A stretch of 64,000 nucleotides of DNA from Exercitatus varius (GTDB taxonomy: Bacteria > Pseudomonadota > Gammaproteobacteria > Enterobacterales > Pasteurellaceae). Under the pieces are notes generated by a model, which ran no database searches, was not told where the DNA came from, and saw nothing but the letters and a program-made list of their open reading frames with translations. This document shows positions 43,471-50,609 of the stretch, piece after piece. The stretch covers positions 100,362 through 164,361 of the forward strand of contig NZ_JARQTO010000003.1 of the NCBI RefSeq assembly GCF_029577735.1. Direction: 5' to 3'. A program made the translations under genes and the position numbers. The number at the start of each line of letters is the position of its first letter. The first letter of the stretch is position 1.

Positions 43471-44577
43471 ATGGATATTCATTTAAACAGTAAGCGCTTT
43501 AATACAACTCCTAAAACCATCCTCATCACCGGTGGAGCCGGTTTTATCGGGTCTGCCGTTATTCGTCATATTATCCGCAATACCCCGGACAGCGTGGTGA
43601 ATGTGGATAAACTCACTTATGCGGGAAATCTTGAATCTCTCGAATCCGTTTCCGATAGTCCACGTTATGCTTTTGAACGGGTGGATATTTGCAATCGGGC
43701 GGAATTGGATCGTGTATTTACCGAATATCAGCCTGACGCCGTTATGCATTTGGCGGCGGAAAGTCACGTAGACCGTTCAATTGACGGTCCGGCTGATTTT
43801 ATTGAAACCAATATTATCGGTACTTACACTTTATTAGAAGCGGCGCGCAGTTATTGGAATGGGTTGCCGGAAGATAAAAAGAAAAAATTCCGTTTTCATC
43901 ATATTTCAACGGATGAAGTATATGGTGATTTAGAAGGCACCGATGATTTATTTACGGAAACTACCCCTTACGCACCTTCTAGTCCTTATTCGGCTTCAAA
44001 AGCATCAAGCGATCATTTGGTCAGAGCTTGGCTACGTACATACGGTTTGCCAACGATTGTGACTAATTGTTCTAATAATTATGGTCCATTTCATTTTCCT
44101 GAAAAACTCATTCCATTAATGATTCTGAATGCTTTGGACGGCAAACCTTTACCGATTTATGGCAATGGTCAGCAGATTCGTGATTGGCTTTTTGTTGAAG
44201 ATCATGCCCGGGCACTTTATAAAGTCGTAACCGAAGGCAAAATTGGTGAAACTTACAATATTGGCGGACACAATGAGAAATCGAACATCGAGGTAGTTCG
44301 CATCATCTGCGCTTTATTAGAAGAACTCGCGCCAAATAAACCGGCAGGCATAACAAAATACGAAGATTTAATCACTTATGTGGCGGACCGACCGGGCCAT
44401 GATGTGCGTTATGCCATTGACGCAACTAAAATTGGCCGCGAACTCGGCTGGAAACCGCAAGAAACGTTCGAAAGCGGTATTCGTAAAACGGTGGAATGGT
44501 ATTTGACCAATAAAAAATGGTGGAGCCGTGTGTTGGATGGTTCTTATAATCGTGAGCGGCTGGGCATACATAAGTAA
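43471..44577 (+). CDS. rfbB: dTDP-glucose 4,6-dehydratase RfbB
   Basis: About 368-residue extended SDR enzyme: GGAGFIGSAVIRHI nucleotide motif, HLAAESHVDRSIDGP, STDEVYGDLEG and catalytic YSASKASSDHLVRAW. Makes dTDP-4-keto-6-deoxyglucose. ATG 43471 is preferred over an in-frame TTG at 43462; neither has a good ribosome site, and the N-terminus is longer than usual either way. No rfbA lies in the window, so dTDP-glucose must come from elsewhere. Confidence 0.92.
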   Translation: MDIHLNSKRFNTTPKTILITGGAGFIGSAVIRHIIRNTPDSVVNVDKLTYAGNLESLESVSDSPRYAFERVDICNRAELDRVFTEYQPDAVMHLAAESHVDRSIDGPADFIETNIIGTYTLLEAARSYWNGLPEDKKKKFRFHHISTDEVYGDLEGTDDLFTETTPYAPSSPYSASKASSDHLVRAWLRTYGLPTIVTNCSNNYGPFHFPEKLIPLMILNALDGKPLPIYGNGQQIRDWLFVEDHARALYKVVTEGKIGETYNIGGHNEKSNIEVVRIICALLEELAPNKPAGITKYEDLITYVADRPGHDVRYAIDATKIGRELGWKPQETFESGIRKTVEWYLTNKKWWSRVLDGSYNRERLGIHK

Positions 44578-44615
44578 CGAGAAGTCAAAATTTAAGAAAA
44601 CTTTGCAAATTCTGA

Positions 44616-44771
44616 CCGCACTTAAACCGAATTTCCAGCGTCGATTATCCCACGCCGGCCAAACGTCCCGCCAATTCCCGTTTGGATTTAAGCAAAATCA
44701 AAGCGGTATTTGGAATTGAACCGAGCGACTGGCGAAAAGCACTCAAAAACATTAAGGCGTATTCATCATGA
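44616..44771 (+). pseudogene. rfbD: C-terminal remnant of dTDP-4-dehydrorhamnose reductase (rfbD)
   Basis: In the gap between rfbB and rfbC an open segment without a start reads INRISSVDYPTPAKRP-type residues (YPTPAKRPANSRLDL, then KIKAVFGIEPSDWRKAL), the C-terminal signature of RmlD/RfbD reductases. Its stop (44769-44771) overlaps the rfbC start as in an intact operon. The remaining 240 or so residues are missing. A USS lies at its left edge. The loss means dTDP-L-rhamnose cannot be completed from this locus alone. Confidence 0.72.
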
Positions 44772-45310
44772 AAATTATCGATACGAAAATTCCGGAAGTA
44801 AAATTATTAGAGCCAACGGTTTTCGGCGACGAACGCGGTTTCTTTATGGAAACTTTTCGTGATGAATGGTTTCGCCGAAATGTGGCAAACCGCACTTTTG
44901 TGCAGGAAAATCATTCGGAATCCGTGAAAGGCGTGCTGCGCGGTTTGCACTATCAAACGGAAAACACCCAAGGTAAACTGGTGCGCGTGGTACAAGGCGC
45001 AGTGTTTGATGTGGCGGTGGATTTGCGTAAAAGTTCGGCGACCTTCGGGCAATGGATCGGCGAGATTTTATCGGCGGATAATAAGCGCCAGTTATGGATT
45101 CCTGAAGGTTTTGCTCACGGTTTTTACGTGTTAACGGACACGGCGGAATTTACCTATAAATGCACGGATTATTACAATCCGAAAGCGGAACATTCTTTGC
45201 TTTGGAACGATCCCGACATCGGCATCAAATGGAATCTGACCGGCGAGCCGAATCTGTCCGCCAAGGATTTGGCGGGAAAATTGCTGGCGGATGCCGTTTT
45301 ATTTGATTAG
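44768..45310 (+). CDS. rfbC: dTDP-4-dehydrorhamnose 3,5-epimerase RfbC
   Basis: 180-residue cupin epimerase: FGDERGFFMETFRDEWF, active-site LRGLHYQTENTQGKLVRVV with catalytic His, VDLRKSSATFGQW, and IPEGFAHGFYVLTD. Intact although its pathway partner rfbD is broken. A hairpin terminator ends the locus. Confidence 0.93.
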   Translation: MKIIDTKIPEVKLLEPTVFGDERGFFMETFRDEWFRRNVANRTFVQENHSESVKGVLRGLHYQTENTQGKLVRVVQGAVFDVAVDLRKSSATFGQWIGEILSADNKRQLWIPEGFAHGFYVLTDTAEFTYKCTDYYNPKAEHSLLWNDPDIGIKWNLTGEPNLSAKDLAGKLLADAVLFD

Positions 45311-45357
45311 GCGACGCGCGCCAAACAGAAATCAGCCGAAACGCATGCAAAATTCTG

Positions 45358-45395
45358 AAAAACTGATATAGTGACGCAGCTATATCGGTTTTTTT
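45358..45395 (+). terminator. Terminator after rfbC, abutting pepB
   Basis: Stem AAACTGATATAG / CTATATCGGTTT (one G-U) with a loop of about 8 bases and a T run that ends exactly at 45395. The pepB ribosome site begins 3 bases later. Confidence 0.82.
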
Positions 45396-45407
45396 ATGGA
45401 GAAAATC

Positions 45408-46718
45408 ATGGATATTTTACTTTCCGCGCAACCCGCTCCCGATGTTTGGGGCGAAAATGCGCCGCTCAGTTTCAACCACAATCAGGCCGTCATTCATTTG
45501 TCAAAAAACAATGAAAATTTTGACCGCACTTTAGTGCAAAAAGCGGCGCGTAAATTGCGCGGGCAGGGCATTAAAGAGGCGGTGTTGAGCGGCGAAAACT
45601 GGAATCTGGAAAATTGTTGGGCGTTTTATCAGGGATTCTATACCGCAAAACAGGATTGGGCGGTGGAATTTCCGGAATTGGGCGAGGCTCACGAAGAGCT
45701 GTTGGCGCGTATTCAATGCGGTGATTTTGTGCGGGAAATCATCAATTTGCCGGCGGATGTGATTACGCCGACGGAGCTGGCAACCCGCGCCGCGGCGTTT
45801 ATTCAGGCTCAGGCGGAGGCTTATTCGGCGAAAAGTGCGGTCAAATTTTCCATCGTTTTTGGGGAGGATTTGCGCGAACAGGGTTATGCGGGAATCTGGC
45901 AGGTGGGCAAAGGCGCGGCGAATCCGCCTGCATTATTGCAGCTGGATTTTAACCCGACCGGCGATGCCGAGGCGCCGGTGCTGGCTTGTCTGGTGGGTAA
46001 AGGTATCACCTTCGACAGCGGCGGTTACAGCATTAAACCGAGCAACAGCATGGATTCCATGCGTTCGGACATGGGCGGCGCAGCATTGTTAACCGGCGCG
46101 CTGGGCATGGCGATTGCTCACGGTTTGAACCGGCGGGTGAAACTGTTTTTATGCTGCGCGGAAAATATGGTGAGCGGCCGCGCCTTGAAACTGGGTGATA
46201 TTATTTCATACCGCAACGGCGTCAGCGCTGAAATTCTGAATACGGATGCGGAAGGACGCCTGGTGTTGGCGGACGGTTTGATTGACGCCGATGCGCAACG
46301 GGCGGAATTCATCATCGACGCGGCAACCCTAACCGGTGCGGCGAAAGTGGCGGTGGGCAACGACTATCATTCCGTGTTGTCTATGGACGAAGACTTAATT
46401 TCCGATTTGTTTCAGGCGGCGAAAGAAGAGCGGGAACCGTTCTGGCGTTTGCCGTTTGAAGATTTCCACCGTTCGCAGGTGAATTCGCAGTTCGCCGATA
46501 TTGCTAACGTGGGTTCGGTGCCGGCGGGATCCGGCGCGGGGGCGAGTACGGCCACCGCCTTTTTATCTTATTTTGTGAAAGATTATCAGCGAAACTGGCT
46601 GCACATCGATTGTTCCGCCACCTTCCGCAAATCCGCCGGTGATTTGTGGGCGGCGGGCGCTACGGGAATCGGCGTGCAAACGCTGGCCAATTTATTAGTG
46701 ACAAAAGCGAATTTATAG
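45408..46718 (+). CDS. pepB: Peptidase B (leucyl aminopeptidase family)
   Basis: 436-residue M17 aminopeptidase closely following E. coli PepB: LREQGYAGIWQVGKGA, LVGKGITFDSGGYSIKPS, MRSDMGGAALLTGAL and NTDAEGRLVLADGLIDA (metal ligands). ATG 45408 has GGAG (45398-45401) 6 bases upstream; the in-frame ATG at 45396 lies on the terminator T run and is less likely. Two USS are in the gene, encoding FDRTLVQKA and KSAVKFS. Confidence 0.92.
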   Translation: MDILLSAQPAPDVWGENAPLSFNHNQAVIHLSKNNENFDRTLVQKAARKLRGQGIKEAVLSGENWNLENCWAFYQGFYTAKQDWAVEFPELGEAHEELLARIQCGDFVREIINLPADVITPTELATRAAAFIQAQAEAYSAKSAVKFSIVFGEDLREQGYAGIWQVGKGAANPPALLQLDFNPTGDAEAPVLACLVGKGITFDSGGYSIKPSNSMDSMRSDMGGAALLTGALGMAIAHGLNRRVKLFLCCAENMVSGRALKLGDIISYRNGVSAEILNTDAEGRLVLADGLIDADAQRAEFIIDAATLTGAAKVAVGNDYHSVLSMDEDLISDLFQAAKEEREPFWRLPFEDFHRSQVNSQFADIANVGSVPAGSGAGASTATAFLSYFVKDYQRNWLHIDCSATFRKSAGDLWAAGATGIGVQTLANLLVTKANL

Positions 46719-46727
46719 GAATTTATT

Positions 46728-47153
46728 ATGGCATTAGAAAGAACATTATCGATCATCAAACCCGATGCGGTGGAACGTCATTTAATCGGGCAAATTCTGG
46801 CCCGTTTCGAACAAAGCGGCTTTCGGATTGCGGCAATCAAAATGTTGCATTTAACCAAACCGCAGGCGGAAGGTTTTTACGCGGAACATCAGGGCAAACC
46901 GTTTTTTGACGGCTTGGTGGAATATATGACGTCGGCGCCGGTGGTGGTTTCCGTACTGGAAAAAGAAAATGCGGTAAAAGATTACCGCACTTTGATTGGC
47001 GCTACCGATCCGGCGCAGGCGGCGGAAGGGACGATTCGCAAAGATTTTGCCGAAAGCCGGCAGCGGAACTCGGTTCACGGCTCGGACAGCGTAGAAAGTG
47101 CGGTCAGAGAAATCGCTTATTTTTTTGTGGATACCGAAATCTGCGGGCGCTAG
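46728..47153 (+). CDS. ndk: Nucleoside-diphosphate kinase
   Basis: 141-residue NDK: ERTLSIIKPDAVERHLIG start and RNSVHGSDSVESA with the phospho-histidine. Balances NTP pools. It begins 9 bp after pepB, so the two likely form a unit. USS in opposite orientations occur near 46984 and 47095. Confidence 0.95.
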   Translation: MALERTLSIIKPDAVERHLIGQILARFEQSGFRIAAIKMLHLTKPQAEGFYAEHQGKPFFDGLVEYMTSAPVVVSVLEKENAVKDYRTLIGATDPAQAAEGTIRKDFAESRQRNSVHGSDSVESAVREIAYFFVDTEICGR

Positions 47154-47162
47154 AAACGGCTG

Positions 47163-47200
47163 AAAATGATCCCTTGGCTACCTTGTCCGGGGGATTTTTT
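47163..47200 (+). terminator. Probable terminator after ndk
   Basis: ATCCC and GGGAT with flanking A/T pairing, followed by Ts. The stem is short with a large loop, so it is weaker than others in the window. Confidence 0.55.
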
Positions 47201-47209
47201 ATTTTTAGA

Positions 47210-47253
47210 TTGAAATTCAGGTAAAAATGCGTATTATAGCCGTCTAAACGGCT
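47210..47253 (+). promoter_or_regulatory. metK promoter with tandem MetJ-like boxes
   Basis: -35 TTGAAA (47210-47215), 16-bp spacer, -10 TATTAT (47232-47237). Immediately downstream are AGCCGTCT (47238-47245) and AAACGGCT (47246-47253), matching the met box AGACGTCT at 7/8 and 6/8. Two adjacent boxes over the start site are the standard MetJ operator layout. Confidence 0.65.
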
Positions 47254-47276
47254 AAACTCATTTTTAAGGAAAGAAC

Positions 47277-48428
47277 ATGTCAACCTATTTATTTACTTCC
47301 GAATCCGTGTCAGAAGGCCATCCGGATAAGATTGCGGACCAAATTTCAGACGCGGTATTAGACGAAATTCTCAAACAGGACCCGAAAGCGCGTGTCGCCT
47401 GTGAAACTTACGTAAAAACCGGCATGGCGCTGGTCGGCGGCGAAATTACCACCTCTGCCTGGGTGGATATTGAAAATATTACCCGTCAGGTTATTTGCGA
47501 CATCGGTTACCGACATTCGGATATGGGATTCGACGGGCATTCTTGCGCAGTGTTAAACGGTATCGGCAAACAGTCTTCCGATATTAATCAGGGGGTGGAT
47601 CGTGAAGATCCGCTCGCGCAAGGCGCCGGCGACCAGGGAATTATGTTCGGTTACGCCACCAATGAAACCGAAGTATTGATGCCTGCGCCGATCACTTACG
47701 CTCACCGCCTGATGGAACGTCAGACAAAAGTGCGTAAAGACGGCACGCTTGACTGGTTGCGTCCGGATGCCAAAAGTCAGCTCACTTTCAAATACGAAAA
47801 CAATAAAATTGTGGGCATTGACGCCGTGGTACTTTCCACTCAGCACGCGGAATACGTCAGCCAAAAAGAAGTGCACGAAGGCGTGATGGAAGAGATCATC
47901 AAACCGGTATTGCCGGCGAAATGGTTGGATAAAGACACCAAATATTTTATCAACCCTACCGGGCGTTTCGTCATTGGCGGCCCAATGGGCGACTGCGGTT
48001 TAACCGGACGTAAAATCATCGTCGATACTTACGGCGGCGCGGCGCGTCACGGCGGCGGCGCTTTCTCCGGTAAAGATCCGTCAAAAGTCGACCGTTCCGC
48101 CGCTTATGCCGCCCGTTATGTAGCGAAAAATATCGTTGCGGCAGGTCTGGCGGATCGCTGTGAAATTCAGCTTTCTTATGCCATCGGCATAGCGGAGCCG
48201 ACGTCCATTATGTTGGAAACCTTCGGAACCGGAAAAGTGGCAAACGAATTATTGGTGAAACTGGTACGCGAATTCTTTGATTTACGTCCGTACGGTTTAA
48301 TCAAAATGTTGAATTTAATTCAACCGATTTACCGCGAAACCGCCGCTTACGGTCACTTCGGCCGCGAACAGTTCCCGTGGGAAAAAATCGATCGCGCCGC
48401 CGAATTAAGAGCGGCCGCCGGGTTATAA
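47277..48428 (+). CDS. metK: S-adenosylmethionine synthetase
   Basis: 383-residue enzyme making SAM from Met and ATP. SVSEGHPDKIADQISDAVLDE, GAGDQGIMFGYATNE and GGGAFSGKDPSKVDRSAAY are all intact. A MetJ-type operator lies upstream. Followed by a strong terminator. Confidence 0.96.
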   Translation: MSTYLFTSESVSEGHPDKIADQISDAVLDEILKQDPKARVACETYVKTGMALVGGEITTSAWVDIENITRQVICDIGYRHSDMGFDGHSCAVLNGIGKQSSDINQGVDREDPLAQGAGDQGIMFGYATNETEVLMPAPITYAHRLMERQTKVRKDGTLDWLRPDAKSQLTFKYENNKIVGIDAVVLSTQHAEYVSQKEVHEGVMEEIIKPVLPAKWLDKDTKYFINPTGRFVIGGPMGDCGLTGRKIIVDTYGGAARHGGGAFSGKDPSKVDRSAAYAARYVAKNIVAAGLADRCEIQLSYAIGIAEPTSIMLETFGTGKVANELLVKLVREFFDLRPYGLIKMLNLIQPIYRETAAYGHFGREQFPWEKIDRAAELRAAAGL

Positions 48429-48446
48429 ATTTAACCGTAATTGATG

Positions 48447-48476
48447 AAAAGCACGTGTTTAGGCGCGTGCTTTTTT
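48447..48476 (+). terminator. Terminator after metK
   Basis: AAAAGCACG and CGTGCTTTT in a GC-rich stem with a T run. Confidence 0.85.
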
Positions 48477-48569
48477 GTTTGCAATGTCGTGTATAAATAC
48501 TTGTGAAAACCTTGTGGGATTGTGATATATTGACATCGGATTTTTAACATAAATAACAAGGAGTAATCC

Positions 48570-49178
48570 ATGAAAAAGACAACATTAGCTATGGTACTAG
48601 GGGCATTGGTTTTCAGTGGTGTTGCCAGTGCAAATTGGTATGTTGAGGGGAATGCCGGTTATTCCAGACTGAAAACATCAGGTGGTGACGGTTATGATCT
48701 CAAAGACAATTCATTTTCACCAAGCATTGCACTTGGTTACAAAATTAACGATTGGCGTTTTGCCGTAGATTATACTTATTACGGTAAAGCCAATGAAGAC
48801 TACCGCTGGCAGTATTACCAAGAGCATGAAGTAGGGGATGAAGAAATCAAAGCATACGGTTTCGGGGTTTCCGCTTATTATGATTTCAATACTAATACCG
48901 CTTTGAAACCTTATGTGGGTGTCCGTCTTTCAACTAATCATATTAAGACCGAACAAAATTACGCTATTTATTCCGACAACACCGGTAATATGGTAGAGAG
49001 CGGCAGTTATTCGGATTCCGACACGAAATTCGGTTATGGGGCGATTGTGGGGGTGAGCTACAATTTTGCGCCACAATGGGATTTAAACGTAGCGGCGGAA
49101 TATAACCGTTTAGCGAAATACGATGATGTGAAATATAATCAATACGGTGCGAAAGTGGGTGTGCGTTACAGCTTCTAA
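48570..49178 (+). CDS. Opacity-family porin (copy 1)
   Basis: 202-residue outer-membrane beta-barrel protein of the Opa/opacity family. Signal peptide MKKTTLAMVLGALVFSGVASA, then alternating strands (WYVEGNAGYSRLKTSG; AYGFGVSAYYDF; LKPYVGVRLS) and terminal aromatic F (VGVRYSF) for BAM recognition. Very similar to copy 2 (49829); differences cluster in likely surface loops (about residues 39-47, 75-92 and 126-150). Confidence 0.88.
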   Translation: MKKTTLAMVLGALVFSGVASANWYVEGNAGYSRLKTSGGDGYDLKDNSFSPSIALGYKINDWRFAVDYTYYGKANEDYRWQYYQEHEVGDEEIKAYGFGVSAYYDFNTNTALKPYVGVRLSTNHIKTEQNYAIYSDNTGNMVESGSYSDSDTKFGYGAIVGVSYNFAPQWDLNVAAEYNRLAKYDDVKYNQYGAKVGVRYSF

Positions 49179-49200
49179 TTTTCAACCGAAATAAATGAAC

Positions 49201-49230
49201 GGCGCGCGTTTTTAACGCGTGCCTTTGTTT
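49201..49230 (+). terminator. Terminator after porin copy 1
   Basis: GGCGCGCGTT and AACGCGTGCC pair over 10 positions (one G-U) with a 3-base loop and a T-rich tail. Confidence 0.75.
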
Positions 49231-49253
49231 TCTGTAAAACTAAAATATTTTCC

Positions 49254-49766
49254 ATGGACCAACAAACCCGATTTCGTCATTTGAAAATGCAGGTTCAACG
49301 TAAACTGAACGACTGTTTACAAAAATCCGAGCAATTTTTTGACCGCACTTTTGCCGTGCCGACGGTGAGTTATGAGGTGCGCGGTGTGAAAGCGGGCGTG
49401 GCGTATCTGCAAAAAAACACGATAAAATTTAACCGCACTTTACTGTTGGAAAATCCGACGGAATTTGTGAATCAAGTGGTGCCGCACGAATTGGCGCATT
49501 TGATTGTGTATCAACTGTTTGGCAGAGTGAAGCCTCACGGCGAAGAATGGCAATCGGTGATGACAAAAGTCTTTCAGCTGCCCGCCGAAACCTATCATCG
49601 GTTTGATGTCGCATCCGTGCAGGGCAAAACCTTCGCTTACCGTTGCGCCTGCCGTATTCATCGGCTTTCCGTGCGACGCCACAATAAAATTCAACGGGAA
49701 CGTGCGGTTTATTTATGCCAGATCTGCCAAGGACGATTGGTACCGGCGGATGAAATTTGTCCGTGA
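49254..49766 (+). CDS. sprT: SprT-family zinc metalloprotease-like protein
   Basis: 170-residue SprT/Spartan-like protein. HExxH motif in VPHELAHLIVYQLFG with the third ligand region (RVKPHGEEWQSVM), and a C-terminal zinc ribbon (RCACRIH and CQICQGRL). Two USS encode FDRTF and FNRTL. The E. coli homologue also lies near metK, so the location is ancestral; it sits between the two porin copies. Confidence 0.87.
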   Translation: MDQQTRFRHLKMQVQRKLNDCLQKSEQFFDRTFAVPTVSYEVRGVKAGVAYLQKNTIKFNRTLLLENPTEFVNQVVPHELAHLIVYQLFGRVKPHGEEWQSVMTKVFQLPAETYHRFDVASVQGKTFAYRCACRIHRLSVRRHNKIQRERAVYLCQICQGRLVPADEICP

Positions 49767-49828
49767 AATTTCAGCGGGGGTGTGTTATATTTAGCTGAAC
49801 TTTTTAACATAATAACGAAGGGGGATTT

Positions 49829-50416
49829 ATGAAAAAGACAACATTAGCCATGGCATTAGGCGCATTATTATTCAGCGGCGTTGCCAGCGCGAACTGGTAT
49901 GTTGAAGGTAATGCGGGTTATTCCAGATTAAAAACGTCCGGTTTGGATTTTGATGAAATCAGTGACGGCTCATTTTCTCCAAGCGTTGCCGTCGGTTATA
50001 AAATCAACGATTGGCGCTTTGCCTTAGACTACACTTATTACGGTAAAGGCGACGATAATTACGGTTGGTCCGAAGGCGGTAATTACGGTTCGGGAGAAAC
50101 CGAAGTGAAAGCTTATGGTTTCGGCGTGTCGGCTTATTATGATTTTGATCTGAATACCGCCCTGAAACCTTATGTCGGCGTACGTCTCTCGGCTAACCAC
50201 ATCAAAGTTAACGATGACTTTAACGAAGTTTCCGATTATTTCCACTATTCTGATTCGGATACCGAATTCGGCTACGGCGCCGTGGTCGGGGTCACTTATA
50301 ATCTGGCGCCGAGTTGGGATTTGAATGTCGCCGCGGAATATAACCGTCTTGGCGAAGTGGACGACGTAAAACTTAATCAATACGGTGCAAAAATCGGTGT
50401 ACGTTACACATTCTAA
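49829..50416 (+). CDS. Opacity-family porin (copy 2)
   Basis: 195-residue paralogue of the protein at 48570. Signal peptide and strand-forming segments are nearly identical; loop segments differ in length and charge. Ends in VGVRYTF. Untranslated leaders share a TTTTTAACAT motif before AAGG-type ribosome sites, showing the duplication included 5' sequence. An inverted USS terminator follows. Confidence 0.88.
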   Translation: MKKTTLAMALGALLFSGVASANWYVEGNAGYSRLKTSGLDFDEISDGSFSPSVAVGYKINDWRFALDYTYYGKGDDNYGWSEGGNYGSGETEVKAYGFGVSAYYDFDLNTALKPYVGVRLSANHIKVNDDFNEVSDYFHYSDSDTEFGYGAVVGVTYNLAPSWDLNVAAEYNRLGEVDDVKLNQYGAKIGVRYTF

Positions 50417-50444
50417 GTTTTAACGTCGATCTTAATTGTTGTGT

Positions 50445-50486
50445 AAAGTGCGGGAAAAAAACGTGAGTTTTTTTGACCGCACTTTT
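50445..50486 (+). terminator. Inverted USS terminator after porin copy 2
   Basis: AAAGTGCGGGAAAAAAA and TTTTTTTGACCGCACTTT form a long stem (left copy has one changed USS base) and end in Ts. Confidence 0.8.
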
Positions 50487-50538
50487 TCTTTTTTGCCGGA
50501 AATTTAGCCAAACCCTCACATTTTTCCTCAAAGTGCGG

Positions 50539-50565
50539 TTGAAATTTGCGAAATAATGCCTATAT
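50539..50565 (+). promoter_or_regulatory. Possible sigma-32 promoter of htpG
   Basis: TTGAAA (50539-50544), 13-bp spacer, GCCTATAT (50558-50565), compared with heat-shock consensus CTTGAAA and CCCCATNT. Its -35 follows directly on a USS (AAAGTGCGGT). Confidence 0.42.
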
Positions 50566-50609
50566 CAACAAAGTCAATTTAAAGACCTTGAACGAATAGG
50601 ACAACTAAT

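Noticed and set aside
44528..44719. 63-codon ORF between rfbB and rfbC
   Set aside because: It is a different frame from the rfbD remnant and overlaps the rfbB end; it resembles nothing.
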